This document shows positions 1 through 10,375 of a stretch of DNA of 64,000 bases, in pieces. The stretch lies in NCBI GenBank assembly GCA_963580285.1, contig OY757023.1, positions 130,170,027 to 130,234,026 of the forward strand, given 5' to 3'. Below the pieces are notes generated by a model, which was not told the DNA's origin, did no database searches, and saw only the letters and a program-made list of their open reading frames with translations. Within the stretch, counting starts at the first letter, position 1; each line of letters starts with the position of its first letter. The translations under genes and the position numbers were made by a program. This stretch comes from Lucinisca nassula. Lineage: Eukaryota; Mollusca; Bivalvia; Lucinida; Lucinidae.

Positions 1-168
1 ATGGCTGAAAATCGGTTAATTTTTTCTTATTTCTGCTCTAAAATATAGGTTGTGGGTACTCGTAAGAACCGCCTCGAAACAATAAAACTATCAAAAAAAT
101 TTCGTCGGAAATTTTTCATTTTTCGGCGGTAAAATTTGCAGTGTAATTCAATATAGGTATCGTAATGA
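1..168 (+). mobile_element. palA fragment (right part)
   Basis: The sequence runs from the left arm of the palA core hairpin through the CGGCGGTAAAATTT spacer to a degraded right end at TATCGTAATG. The right arm of the core is missing and the left end lies outside the window. Confidence 0.75.
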
Positions 169-413
169 GAATTTAGGTACTTCTAGAGGCGGTCCAAAAT
201 GAACACTTGAAATCTACGATCGCATGTATTTGTGGCATTAATAAAACATCGCAGATTTTCCCGTGAATAATAAAAGCATTAACAACACTGGTGTGTCGAT
301 TGTCTGTGGAGCGTCGGCTGAGACATAGTCCTTAACGGCGACTCGACAATTTCGTTTATTCTAACATTTATACTGTTTGCCAGTAGTATAGAGCAGCCGC
401 CGCGTTCTGTGTC
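169..413. other. Unassigned gap
   Basis: I see no open frame, repeat match or RNA signal in this stretch between two palA remnants. Confidence 0.5.
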
Positions 414-588
414 TATCACGAAAACACGCCTGTATATTTTTTACCCCCTTAAATCCCGGTTTTATATAGTGAAACTGGTTTTTTTAGGGATATATATTTT
501 TTCTTCTTATTTCTGCTAAAAAAACATAGATTTCGGGTACTCGTTAGAACCTCGTTAGAACCAACTCGATGCGGTTCTAACGATTTCC
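414..588 (+). mobile_element. palA, degraded
   Basis: It begins with ATCACGAAAACACGCC, then shows the first small hairpin with a TTATATAG loop and a damaged core in which GTTAGAACC is repeated. The right end is absent because the next palA starts at 594. Confidence 0.75.
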
Positions 589-593
589 CAAAA

Positions 594-993
594 CATCACG
601 AAAACACGCCTTTAGGTTTCCATTATGGTCTGGTCGCTTCATGTTTGTGTTTCTTTCCCTTTGGTGTCTTTGATGGGTGGAGAAGGTTAATTGTATCGAT
701 TCCTGATCTTTGTTTTACTTCTACTTTTTTATAATTATGACCCCCTTGGACCCCACCTTTATACAGTAAAACTGGGGTTTACAGAGGTAAACCTTATTGT
801 TCTTATTTCTGCTGTAAAATATAGATTGTAGGTACGCGTTAGAAACGCCTCGATGAGGCGGTTCTAACGTGGGCCCACAATCTTTATTTTTTTTAACAGA
901 AATAAGAAAAATATCACACTTCGTCATCTTAAAATTTTCGTTTATTCGGCGGTAAAATATACAATATGTTTGTATAGGCGTGTTTTCGTAATG
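594..993 (+). mobile_element. palA, complete but interrupted
   Basis: The left end is CATCACGAAAACACGCC and the right end GGCGTGTTTTCGTAATG. The core hairpin lies around 820-900. About 115 bp of RETRO-P 3' tail (612-728) is inserted near the left end, so palA was in place first. Confidence 0.85.
612..728 (+). mobile_element. RETRO-P 3'-tail fragment nested in palA
   Basis: It matches the 3' tail of RETRO-P seen at 23427-23660 and ends with the same CTTTGTTTTACTTCTACT. It is strongly 5'-truncated, as expected of a target-primed retroelement. Confidence 0.8.
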
Positions 994-1055
994 CTATGTT
1001 TTGAGCAGAAATATGAAAAATATCAGAATTGTTTATCTGAACATTGTCATGTTTT

Positions 1056-1335
1056 TATTACGATAACACATCCGTGCGATGTAGTGCATTTTTCGAACCT
1101 CATAAAAGGTATTTTTTTCTGAAAAATATTTGTGATATTTTCCTTATTTCTGCTCCAAACATAGGTTTTGGGTGCTCGTTAGAACCGCCTATTTGAGGCG
1201 GTTCTAACGAGTACCCACAACCTATGTTTTGGAGCAGAAATAAGGAAAATAATGTTTACCCACGTAAACCCCAGTTTTCTCTATATAAAGTGGGGTTTAG
1301 GGGGGTCTTAATTTCACGGACTTGTTCACGTCATG
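1056..1335 (-). mobile_element. palB, full length
   Basis: The ends are ATTACGATAACACATCC and CTTGTTCACGTCATG. The core has long complementary arms around a GCCTATTTGAGGC centre, and the second hairpin (CCCCAGTTTTCTC) follows. Length is about 280 bp. Confidence 0.85.
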
Positions 1336-1653
1336 TGGTGGCAAAATTTTCTGTATATATTTTAATAGGCATGTTTTCTTAATGCCAAACACATGTTCCG
1401 AGTTAGTGTTTTACAATAAGCTTCTTTTACAAAGCACGTCTCAATGACAACATAAGCGAGACTATTATCTATAAATAACCGTTACCTGGATTTCCTACAA
1501 TCAGTGATAGTCACGTGGACATCAGAAATGTAACTGTGGGTTGACTAACAAACACTCGAAACAAAAACTAAGTTTCAGCCATGGATTAGGAAAACTTGTC
1601 CATTAGAAATAATGGCGTCCAACATGGTTTCAGAAATGACAAATGTTAAGCAA

Positions 1654-1893
1654 AATTACGAAAACACGCCTGTTTGAATAAAGTGATATTTTTACCCCTC
1701 CCCCCCCCCCCCCAAAAAAAAAAAAATGAAACTTTTCTAATGAAGAATCGGCGAGGCGATTGTAACGAGTACCCACAATCTATGTTTTTGAGCAGAAATA
1801 AGAAAAACTAATGTATACCCCTTAAACCCCAGTTTTGCTATATAAAAGTGGGGTTTGAGGGGATCAAAATTATATAGGCGTGTTTTCGCGATG
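1654..1893 (-). mobile_element. palA, internally shortened
   Basis: The ends are ATTACGAAAACACGCC and GGCGTGTTTTCGCGATG. One half of the core is lost and replaced by poly-C and poly-A runs near 1698-1727; the other core arm and the small hairpin are intact. Confidence 0.8.
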
Positions 1894-1899
1894 AAAAGT

Positions 1900-2015
1900 G
1901 TAATATCTTTCTTATTTTTGCTTTCAACTTAGACCGTTTGCTCAATGAGTCGCTTCTAACGAGTACCCACAATCTATGTTTTTGAGCACAAATAAGGCAG
2001 ATAATTAAACCCTTC
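1900..2015 (-). mobile_element. palA core fragment
   Basis: Only the core arms are present, with TTATTTTTGC at one side and GAGCACAAATAAG at the other. It directly follows the previous palA. Confidence 0.6.
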
Positions 2016-2101
2016 TATGGCCCTTTCAAGATAATTTAACTCATATGGAGCCAATCGGAGTACCCGAAAAAAAAACACCTGATGTTCCGTTGAAGAGCTT
2101 C

Positions 2102-2393
2102 CATCACGAAAACACGCCTATATAATTTTGACCCCTTTGAACCCATCTTTTATATAGTAAAACTGGGGTTTACAGGGTTAACATTAATTTCTTATTTCTG
2201 CTTTAAAATATAGATTGTGGGTCTCGTGAGAACCGCCTCGATGTGGCGGTTCAAACGAGTGCCTGCAATCTAGATTTTGAGCATAAAATAAAAAAAATCA
2301 CAATTTTTTACCGCAAAGTTTTCGTGTTTTTTTTTTTTGGGGGGGGGGGCGATAAAGTTTACAATGCATTTGTATAGGGGTGTTTTCATAGTG
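2102..2393 (+). mobile_element. palA, full length
   Basis: It runs from CATCACGAAAACACGCC to TGTTTTCATAGTG. The order is left end, small TATATAG hairpin, core hairpin, TATCACAATTTTT spacer, GATAAAGTTTACAATG, right end. A G-run sits in the spacer near 2338-2349. Confidence 0.9.
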
Positions 2394-3235
2394 CAAAGGG
2401 CGGTGTCTTTCGGGACTTCCTATCCGCTTTTCCCTGTCACACTGAAAAAGCGCCTACTCTGCTGAGGAGCAAGAAGTGACCCCTATTGACATTGGGGCTA
2501 ACAATATTTTTGCAGGAGTGGTCTCCCCTGAAGGTGTGCTCATTCCTCTGGGAACAGAGAGCTGCTTGCTTTGCTTTCCATTGCATTTGGTCTTAGTAAT
2601 ATTTTGTCTGACCAGTAGTGCAGCATATCCTGGTCACATAATCACTTGTAATTGTCATGACGTGTGGATTTAGTTACCACAGCACCGCACGTCTCCTTGT
2701 CTATTCGCTTATCATGTCCACGTCATAGACTATCATAACTTTACATTTGCATAAAGGAAAAACCCAGATATATTTACATATACAGTACCGTAACATCTAT
2801 ATGTAAGAGGGTTGTTGACAAATGAAGTAAGTAGTTGTGACAATACTAAGGTTACACTGTATATGACGACGTTTCTCACATTTGACAGAAAAGGTGAATA
2901 TGGTCGCTAAGTGTTGAATCTAATACTGGCGAGTTAGCCGGTGTTTAATTTGTCATAAATGTCTCATGTGGAGTGCATTGAAAACATAAAATAAATTTGG
3001 AGGATCAGCTCAGCCTGATCAGAGACTTTGCTGATTGCACGAGAATTCATCAGAGAGAAAAACGAACACTCTCGTCATACTTGAGTGCACAGTCTGGTCT
3101 GAGTCTTTGCCGGTCATTGCTGAAGATTTATCATGTGTTGGCTCTTAAAAGACAATAGAAGCAACGCCGTTGGCGTCTGTCCTATATAAAAAACAACAAC
3201 AAAAACTTGTGGCACCAAAAGTGCCTAACAGGGCT
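2394..3235. other. Unassigned stretch
   Basis: There is no convincing coding or repeat signal. A 65-codon plus-strand open frame (2476-2673) has no recognisable domain and I do not call it a gene. Confidence 0.4.
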
Positions 3236-3253
3236 CCTCTCTGTCTCTGTCTG

Positions 3254-3302
<49 letters not shown>
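3236..3302. repeat. (CT)n / CTGTCT microsatellite
   Basis: A CTGT-CTCT imperfect block grades into pure CT dinucleotides. The open frames across it on both strands are composition artefacts. Confidence 0.95.
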
Positions 3303-3306
<4 letters not shown>

Positions 3307-3574
3307 CATAATTTGGGTTATAATCACCAGCAACATGTGTGAGTGTGATAACAAACATTATGCAATATAATATTTGGCCCAAAGTTACTTAGCATGTTCT
3401 TACTCTCAATTGAGTTGAGCATGAAATTTAGGTTCATAATCGTATGAGGCAAACGTTCTGCTTTGGTTAGACGAGACTGAATGTTTATTGTTATAATGAT
3501 AGAGTCTAAAATTCCACAAAATCTGCATGGTGGTAATTAGAATTAAGACTGATTTCATGCTAGAATGAGTTGCC

Positions 3575-3990
3575 TATTAAACCTTATCCTGTTGAACACT
3601 ACCACTCCTACCTTTGCAACCACTATAAATATTGATCAGAGGCCAGTTGTTCAACACTAACGACGTCGTTAGTTAACGTATCGTTATAACCTTGGTAGTT
3701 CAATATGGCAAATATGCTAATATTTTTGTTGAATAAAAATGTGAGCAGCTTTTGCAGATGCAAAAGCTGCTCACATTGTTTCAGCAAAAAGACAACTGTA
3801 TTAGATATTGTAATTACTAGGATAGTGCACAATTTGACCACTAATGAGCTCGTTAAGCTAACGATGCTTTGAACAACTGGACCCAGATGGTTTGTGAATT
3901 GAACGAGTACATTTTATGGACTAATTTGATTGGTGGATAATCAGAAATGAGGGCGGCTTAATTAATTTATTCAGTAGGATAAGGGTTTAA
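3575..3990. mobile_element. CCTG-MITE interrupted by F1
   Basis: The ends AACCTTATCCTGTTGA and CAGTAGGATAAGGGTTT are inverted and resemble those of the element at 57622-58050. The two share internal text such as TGATTGGT near the right end. The F1 fold-back at 3643-3880 is inserted inside it. Confidence 0.55.
3643..3880. mobile_element. F1 fold-back element, copy 1
   Basis: This 238-bp element has inverted ends CCAGTTGTTCAA and TTTGAACAACTGG. A central hairpin (GTGAGCAGCTTTTGC with its complement) spans about 3750-3777. A second copy of the same length lies at 23733-23970. There is no coding capacity, so it is a non-autonomous element. Confidence 0.85.
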
Positions 3991-4082
3991 ATTTTATGGT
4001 CCCAGTGATGTTTGAGTCTTTGAAAGTCCAGTGTACATGTATTTAGAGAATTGTTGCACATTTCAGTACTGGCCATGAACAG

Positions 4083-4432
4083 ACTCAACAAAGCCGAGTA
4101 TGCTATTTTCGTTTATTTGGTGTATTCCTTGCTTCCTACGGATCTAACTATTAAGAACTTTACTGCAGCTTGTGTTGTGCCGTGTAGTGGTCGTAAAACG
4201 TCTCCCCGTACATCATCATAGTGCAGATTATATTTTCTAGTCCTTTTGGGTCATTGAGTTCATTTTGAAAATAGAGTTGTGCTTAAGCCGGCGCGAGAGC
4301 GCGTGGTCGGTATTGCACATTTCTGTACTTGTACGTGTCTGTACTTGTCATACACAGTCTTAATAAAACCTAGTCTGCTGTTTTCGATTATTTGGTGTAT
4401 TCTTTGCTTTCAAAAGATCTAACTATTCAGAA
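4083..4432 (+). repeat. Direct repeat of about 76 bp, 273 bp apart
   Basis: The blocks 4083-4160 and 4356-4432 share ATTTGGTGTATTC, GCTTTC-like text and GATCTAACTATT. A shorter related piece occurs near 35268-35305. They look like remnants of a tandem repeat. Confidence 0.65.
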
Positions 4433-5183
4433 CGTATTTGTTAATCTGAAGATAGAATGCTCCAGTGAGTTGAGCTGTCATTGCCTTCACGTCTGTTTTT
4501 ATATCACGAGACCTATGCTGGTCTTAGTTTCAAAAGGGAGAAATTTACTGATCACCCCCTTAAGGTGATATAGCTTAATAAATCATTTCCTTGCAATTAC
4601 CATCACGTAACTAAATTGTTCATCATCATTTGTCAGAAAAAACCCACATACAACAGTTAATTTATTGATTATTATAAATACCACAAAAAGACAAAAAACA
4701 AACAGGTACGGTGTCGTTATAGTGTAAACTCTTCTTGGGTGAAGATTCAGTCTTGAGTTATACACGTAAAGGATAACATCATGAATTCGAAGACGTTGCT
4801 TCTCTTGGTCCTTGTGAGTTTTATGGCCATACAGATTAGTTCTGTCGAAGGTATGGAATAAGTCAAGAGACATTTCATTTAATGAAACTTCAATTTTATG
4901 TGCAAGTGTACTTTCTATGTCAACGGGAATGCCATTTTGACTGCAAAGCGGCAGTTTTCTTGTGCTCGCTAAATACGCATCAATTGGGATAGATATTTTT
5001 CTTTGCCCGTCCAGTAACCATTTTCAAATTTTCAATACAACCATTCCCTTTCTAATGAACTTATTCAGTTGTTTTGTTAAACATTGTGCTATTTTGCTCA
5101 AAGCGGCAAGCGCTGTGATTTGCGTAAAAGCAAATGCTAGCCAATGAAAAGCGACGTTACGTCAATGACCTCAGGTTTCCTAC
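4433..5183. other. Unassigned stretch
   Basis: I find no domain-bearing frame. The open frames at 4583-4873 (minus) and 4962-5147 (plus) are short and unrecognised. Confidence 0.4.
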
Positions 5184-5975
5184 AGCACTGTAAAATTCCT
5201 ATATTAAGACCACCTTTTGGACTGTTCAGAAGTGGTCTTTAAAACCACTTTTCAACTGCCCCAAAGGTGGTCTGTGAATGGGGGACAAGGTATGCAGAAA
5301 ACACAAAGAAAAATAAATGCAACCTACTATAATAATAATAATAATAATAATAACAATGTCTTTATTTATAGAGGATAACATATTAAGCATGTAGATACTT
5401 TTCTAACATATGGTCCTCTTAGCTAATAAGCAAAATACATATATAAAACTATTTCAATTATCTACAATATATACAGCATTTATAAAACATTTAGTGAAGT
5501 CTAGGAATAAAGCTTTAGTTTGTGATAGTACATAAAAGTTGAAATATGTGTTCTTACATAAAACTTAAAACACAAATGTTGTTCTATGTTGATAAGAACT
5601 GTTATAATGCATACGATAAAATATGTCTGAAATATATGCTTAAAATCTGAAGCCAAAAAAGCTATGACAGTGATGGTAAAAGGCTCATTATGATATTTAA
5701 GATATAAAAGAAAGTATAAATAGCTGATTTATAGGGTCCCCTCTTCATCGTTCGTATACGCCATGCACCGCAAGACGCCCGCCACAGCATGGAGCAGGGA
5801 GTATGTTGCGGAAACCAATGTCCAAACAGCATACGCCCCACAACAGCGACGAGAGCATCCGCGATGCATGCCATGTACAGCCCATGTACTAAATAATGTT
5901 TTTTTAAAGCAGAAAAAGTATTAATGTTAGGTTGTCATAACAGCGGAATTTCACAGTATATCGCAGTAATTCGAG
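5184..5975 (+). mobile_element. GGTC-MITE interrupted by a retroposon
   Basis: The element resembles the intact copy at 56787-56998. It has an outer CTGTAAAATTCC end, a hairpin built of AAGTGGTCTTTAA arms, and a terminal CAGCGGAATTTCACAG. The retroposon at 5327-5886 splits it and is flanked by TACTA on both sides. Confidence 0.75.
5327..5886 (-). mobile_element. 5'-truncated retroposon with (TAA)n tail
   Basis: Read on the minus strand it ends in CCTCTATAAATAAAG and a (TTA)n run. This 3' tail is very close to the tail of SINE S3 (15742-15993, 57060-57268). TACTA flanks it on both sides in the host MITE. A 70-codon frame at 5662-5874 may be the end of a coding region but I do not recognise it. 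Confidence 0.7.
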
Positions 5976-6116
5976 TACCTATGAGACTTTGAAAATTTGT
6001 TCGAGACAGGGGTATTCGAACTACTCAGGTTTAATTTAATGCCAGGTCATGGGGCATAGTGACGATCAGTTAAGGATGTCTTTACGATTTTGTATTAGAT
6101 AAAGCCATTTTGATTG

Positions 6117-6354
6117 TGAGCCCCGCCAAGCGAATTTATGTCTTCGAGCAATCCTTCATGACAAATTTTATCTGCGCATGCCCAGCCACTCAGAGGGGCC
6201 AGGGATATGGCTTTCTGTCTGAAGGTCCCTCTTGATTCACTGCTTGTATGAGCGAGCAGCGAAGGTTCTGGCGAGACTGCGCGGATGCGCAGGCTCGCCT
6301 GAACCTTCGCTGCTAGCATAGGCGATAAGTACCAAAATCGCTTGACGGGGCCCA
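6117..6354 (-). mobile_element. TN2 TIR element, copy 1
   Basis: The inverted ends are TGAGCCCCGCCAAGCG and CGCTTGACGGGGCCCA. TG directly flanks both sides, a 2-bp target duplication. A GC-rich hairpin of GAGCAGCGAAGGTTC arms lies at one side. Length is 238 bp; it is non-coding. Confidence 0.85.
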
Positions 6355-6482
6355 TGTACTCCTTAGAATCGCCCAACGAATAAACACAACGTACCCCATA
6401 CAAGATAAATCAAGAAACCCCGCAAAACTCTTCAAACATATATAGAGCTCTAACGACTGAAGAACGACATTACGATAAAAGA

Positions 6483-6764
6483 CATTACGCAAACACGCCT
6501 ATACAATTACATTGCCACCTTTATCGCCGAAAAAATGAAAATTTTAAGATGAAAAATGGTGATATTTTTCTTATTTCTGCCCAAAATAGAGATTGTTGGC
6601 ACTCGTTAGAACCGCCTCATCGAGGCGGTTCTAACGAGTACCCACAATCTATATTTTAGAGCAGAAATAAGAAAAATAAGGTATACCCCCGGAAACCCCA
6701 GTTTTACTATATAAAAGTGGGGTTCAAGGGGGTCAAAATTATATAGGCGTGTTTTTTTGTGATG
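6483..6764 (-). mobile_element. palA, full length, inserted in palB
   Basis: The ends are CATTACGCAAACACGCC and GGCGTGTTTTTTTGTGATG, with an intact core hairpin around 6585-6670. The flanking palB halves (15 and 10 bases) add up to exactly the 25 bases expected of the palB end, so no target site is duplicated. Confidence 0.9.
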
Positions 6765-6789
6765 CTCGTGCGACATAGTGCATTTTAGC

Positions 6790-7078
6790 TCGGCTGTTTT
6801 CGAAGAAAACGACGAGGTATTGTCATAGCTCTGGCGTCGTCGGCTGCGTCGTCGTCGTCGGGCAAAAACTTGGACATTTTGTAATATCTATGTCATTACT
6901 GAACATATTTACTTGAAACTCGGACTAGTTGTTCATTATGAAAAGGGGAACTCAAACCAATAGGTGAAGTAACCCTCAAACTATTTTTGGCACAGTTGTG
7001 CCCCTTTTTCGACTTAGAATTTTTTTAACTAAAATAAACTGCAGCCGAGCGTTGGCACCCGCATGCGGTGCTCTTGTT
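6790..7078 (-). mobile_element. Unclassified repeat nested in palB
   Basis: The insert opens with AGCTCGGCTGTTTTCG and closes with CAGCCGAGCGTTGGC and GGTGCTCTTG. It carries a (GTC)n stretch near 6830-6862. The paired GCTCGGCTG/CAGCCGAGC motifs suggest short inverted ends. I do not recognise the family. Confidence 0.5.
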
Positions 7079-7354
7079 TACATCTCATAATGGCTAGTTT
7101 TCTAATAAAAATGCGTGATGTTTTTTTTTCTTATTTATACTGCAAACATAGTCTATTGTCGATCAATAGAACCGCCTATGTCTTGAAGCAGAAATAATAA
7201 AAATAATGTGTACCCACGTAAACCCCAGTTTTCTCTATACAAAGTAGTGTTTAGGGGTTGTTTATTTCACGCACCTGTTCACGTGATGGAGTTCGCCTTA
7301 GCCAAGGTAAACTACATATTCGTGTTGGGGTTGTTGGAGTTTCAATAAACGGTT

Positions 7355-7482
7355 CTAACGACCACCCACAACCTGTGTTTGCAGTATAAATAGGAAAAAA
7401 AATCACTGATTTTCATCAGAAAAGTTGTCATCATGGAGATGTGAAAAAATGCCCTATGTCGCAAGCGTGTGTTATCGTAATG
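7355..7482 (+). mobile_element. palB right-half fragment
   Basis: It spans the right core arm (CACCCACAACCTGTG) to the palB end GTGTGTTATCGTAATG. The left half is missing. Confidence 0.75.
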
Positions 7483-7682
7483 CGTTTATTAGCACAATCG
7501 CCGTGCAACTGACATCACCGGCACTCACAAGTGAAGCGGTATATTCTTCTCGCTGTTTGTTTTTCACATTTTGAAATCGTAATCCTTCTCTCTTCTGTCT
7601 TCTTACTGTTCGGTTCACAAAGCCAGCAGTTTTTGAAGCTCTTTATATCCAGCGAAACACTGGATACAACAGTCTCGTATAC

Positions 7683-7966
7683 CATCCCGTGAACTAGTCC
7701 GTGAAATTAACACCCTCTAAATCTAAACCAAACTTTAAACAGAGACAACTGGGGTTGGTTAATTGGGGTATACATTCTTTTCTTTTCAATCTTGTTTGTT
7801 TTCCAAGACATAGCTGTGGATACACGTTAGAACGGCCTCAATGAGGCTGCTCTAACGAGCACCCACAACTTATACTTGTAGTAAATAAGGAAAAACTGTC
7901 TCGGATTTTTCAAACAAAAGTAGCCATTTTGGAGATGCACTATGTCGCGCGGATGTGTTATACAAG
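7683..7966 (+). mobile_element. palB, diverged full-length copy
   Basis: It starts CATCCCGTGAACTAGTCCGTG and ends GATGTGTTATAC. The core is still paired but with more mismatches than in neighbouring copies, so it looks older. Confidence 0.75.
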
Positions 7967-7975
7967 ATCGATCGT

Positions 7976-8148
7976 CATCACGAAAACATGCCTATATATT
8001 TTTTACCCCTTTAAACCCACTTTTTATGCAGTAAAACTTGGGTTTATAGCCTTGTACCTTATTTTTCTTACAATTTTTAACATATTAATTTTTTTCTTTT
8101 TGTGTGGTAAAGATTACAATATATTCGTAGAGGCGTGTTTTCGCAACG
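7976..8148 (+). mobile_element. palA lacking the core hairpin
   Basis: Both ends are present (CATCACGAAAACATGCC and GGCGTGTTTTCGCAACG). The small TATATAG-type hairpin is also present. The roughly 100-bp core palindrome is gone, leaving TTATTTTTCTTACAATTTTT at the junction. Confidence 0.75.
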
Positions 8149-8500
8149 TGACCGTGAACTTCTATCGTGCAAAGGGGATATTTTCATTTAAATGTTGTAT
8201 TGTGCAACGCTGTTTAAAATGGTTAGGGTTATCGAATAATTTATTTCTTTTATTTTTCTGTAATAATGAGGACAGAAGCAAAATTTTCATTTGATCTGGC
8301 TGTTACGAGCCAAGCATACATGTAGCAGGAAGAATATTAAAACAAATCAGAAAACAATTCTTCCGAAAAATTACCAAATTTATTTACAGAATGGTCTCAC
8401 TAATTGGTATTACTGAAATGCAATAAGAAAGACATTTTTTTCTAAGCTATGATATTTAATATCCTTAAAATTATTTTGTCGGATCTTAGCGTACGATCAC
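8149..8500. other. Unassigned stretch
   Basis: This is AT-rich sequence without a recognisable repeat or frame. Confidence 0.4.
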
Positions 8501-8502
8501 TA

Positions 8503-8752
8503 AGTAGAAGTAAAACAAAGATCAGGAATTGATACAATTAACTTACTCCACCCATCAAATACACCAAAGGGAAAGAAATACAAACATTAATCGACCAGAC
8601 CATAATGGAAACCTAAACAAAGGAAGGCCATAAGGACAGTTTACTTTCCCACAAAATGGCCATATGGCCATCCAAAATTAAAAGACACAAGTGATACACA
8701 CAGTAAGTAACAAACAACATAAATAAATCGCCACAGAAGAACCGCCTTGTCA
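8503..8752 (-). mobile_element. RETRO-P 3'-tail fragment
   Basis: On the minus strand it ends in CTTTGTTTTACTTCTACTT. It keeps GGATGGCCATATGGCCATTT and the CCAAGGCGGTTCTTC segment typical of the family's 3' region. It has no RT. Confidence 0.85.
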
Positions 8753-8854
8753 CTAAGTCCGAAATGAATAATAGCCCTTAAATAATCCAACACAGAATTT
8801 AGAATTGTATTTTCTTAAAACACCTAAAATGAGCAGAAGGCATTTTTTCCTTGT

Positions 8855-9132
8855 CATCCCGTGAACAGGTCTGTGAAATGAAGACCCCCCTATACCCCAC
8901 TTTATATAGAGAAAACTGGGGTTTACGGGGGTCTTCATTATTTTTCTTATTTCTGCTCCAATACATAGGTGGTGGGTACTCGTTAGAACCGCGTCAATGA
9001 GGCGGTTCTAACGAGCACCCAAAACCAATGTTTGGAGTATTAATAAGAAAAATATCACAAATTTTCATCAGAAAAATTGCCTTTTTTAAGGTTTGAAAAA
9101 GAACTATTTCGTACTGGTATGTTGTCGTAGTG
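8855..9132 (+). mobile_element. palB, near full length
   Basis: It starts CATCCCGTGAACAGGTC, carries an intact core around 8945-9050, and ends in a degraded GTTGTCGTAGTG. Confidence 0.8.
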
Positions 9133-9164
9133 TATAGATTCAGTGAAGATTCTGAAGCAATATA

Positions 9165-9290
9165 GAAAGAATACCCACAATCTATATTTAGGGCAGAAAT
9201 AAGAACAATATCACAATTTTTCATCTAAAAAGGTTCGTTTATTCGGCGGTAAAGTTTACAATGCATTTGTATTGGCGTGGTTTCGTAATG
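9165..9290 (+). mobile_element. palA right-half fragment
   Basis: It covers the right core arm (ACCCACAATCTATATTT) to the palA end GGCGTGGTTTCGTAATG. Confidence 0.75.
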
Positions 9291-9361
9291 AGGGACAGTG
9301 GTATTCATATCACGACATTATTAAAAGTGCAGCCCGAAGGAAAAATATAAGTCACATTCTT

Positions 9362-9700
9362 AGAAATAGAGAATACCAGGTTCGTGTCATCTGATATCAA
9401 GTTTACCAGGCAAGGCTTCGAGAACGCTTGTAGAATCGCGAGGATTGTCGAGCGATTCTACATGTGTTCTCGAAGCTGAGCCTGATAAACGTGATACAAA
9501 TACCACGAATCTGTTATTCTATTTATCGGTTAATCCCCTAACTCTTACAGTTTTGCCAATGTTCCCAGTAATCCAGTTCATAGAATAGCAATGTGACGTT
9601 GACCTGATAAAGCTCACTTGCCCTGCGATAGCATAGCTTAATCAGGTCAATATGTTACATTGCGATTAATATAGGGTTTAACTGATTAATATGCAAACGT
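9362..9700 (+). mobile_element. F2 composite fold-back, copy 1
   Basis: Two palindromes lie side by side. One is at 9362-9530 (arms AGGCTTCGAGAACGC and its complement, outer GAATACCAGGTTCG). The other is at about 9595-9690 (TTGACCTGATAAAGCTCAC with its complement). The same pair, flipped, occurs at 16200-16698, so they travel as one unit. Confidence 0.7.
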
Positions 9701-9742
9701 AAATGTCTTTTTCAGAGATACCGAAAAATAGCCATAGAGAGC

Positions 9743-9950
9743 CATCACGAAAGAAACGCGTATATAATTTTGACCACCTTAAACACCCCTTTTATGTAGT
9801 AAAACTGGGGTTTACGGAGGTAAAGGTTGTGAGTACTCATTAGAACCGAGCTCCCACAATCTGTGTTTGATCATAAAAAAGAATGATATCACATTTTTAT
9901 CAGAAAATTGATCGTGTTTTTGGAGATATAAAGGAATGCACTTTATCATC
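9743..9950 (+). mobile_element. palA/palB chimera
   Basis: The left part is palA-like (CATCACGAAAGAAACGCG, TATATAATTTTGACC). The right part is palB-like (TTTTTATCAGAAAATTG, TTTTTGGAGATATAAAGG, ATGCACTTTATC). The core between them is largely deleted. It runs directly into an F4 element. Confidence 0.6.
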
Positions 9951-10059
9951 TCACGTCGTTGATAAGCAGTGGCTAACGAAGTGCAATAACAACCGAATGA
10001 CCACACTTGTAATAACACTTTGGCGGGGTGAAGTAACGACATCCATGTCAACCATGTAC

Positions 10060-10375
10060 CGGCCCCGATAGCTCAGTTGGTAGAGTGTCCGCTCCGGGGA
10101 ACGGGAGGTCACGGGTTCGATCCCGGGCCGGGACATACAAAAGTCGTTAAAAATGGTACTAGCTGCTCCTCGCTTGGCACTCAGATATACGTGGTAGAGC
10201 TAGGACTGGTCGACCCAGTGTCAGGATAATGTGACTGGGTGTGGTATCATGTAATGTGTCTGGGACATGATACTTCAGTGAAGCAGCACTATAAAAGTGA
10301 GCCAGACACCGTCGTGATATGACTGAAAAATTGTTGAAAGCAAAGTTAAACCCGAATTCACACATATTAAAATAA
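10060..10375 (+). mobile_element. SINE S2 (V-type, tRNA-derived)
   Basis: A tRNA-like head at 10063-10134 carries A box TAGCTCAGTTGG and B box GGTTCGATCCC. A body follows that includes GGACTGGTCGACCCAGTGTC and CTTCAGTGAAGCAGCAC. The tail is GAAAGCAAAGTTAAACCC. This layout is what I know from V-type or Meta-type SINEs of molluscs; the family name is recalled, not checked. Confidence 0.8.
10063..10134 (+). tRNA. tRNA-like SINE head, not a tRNA gene
   Basis: The Pol III A and B boxes are intact. The T stem pairs imperfectly and the sequence continues straight into the SINE body with no terminator. I treat it as the S2 promoter. Confidence 0.6.

Larger units (their letters stand above)
6468..7288 (-). 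mobile_element. palB carrying two nested elements
   Basis: The palB left end CATTACGATAA begins at 6468, is split by palA (6483-6764), and resumes with CTCGTGCGACATAG. A second insertion occupies about 6790-7078. palB then continues to TTCACGTGATG. The core is deleted on one arm. Confidence 0.75.

Noticed and set aside
3145..3370. Open frames across the CT microsatellite
   Set aside because: Arg-Glu and Leu-Ser repeats reflect the dinucleotide, not a gene.
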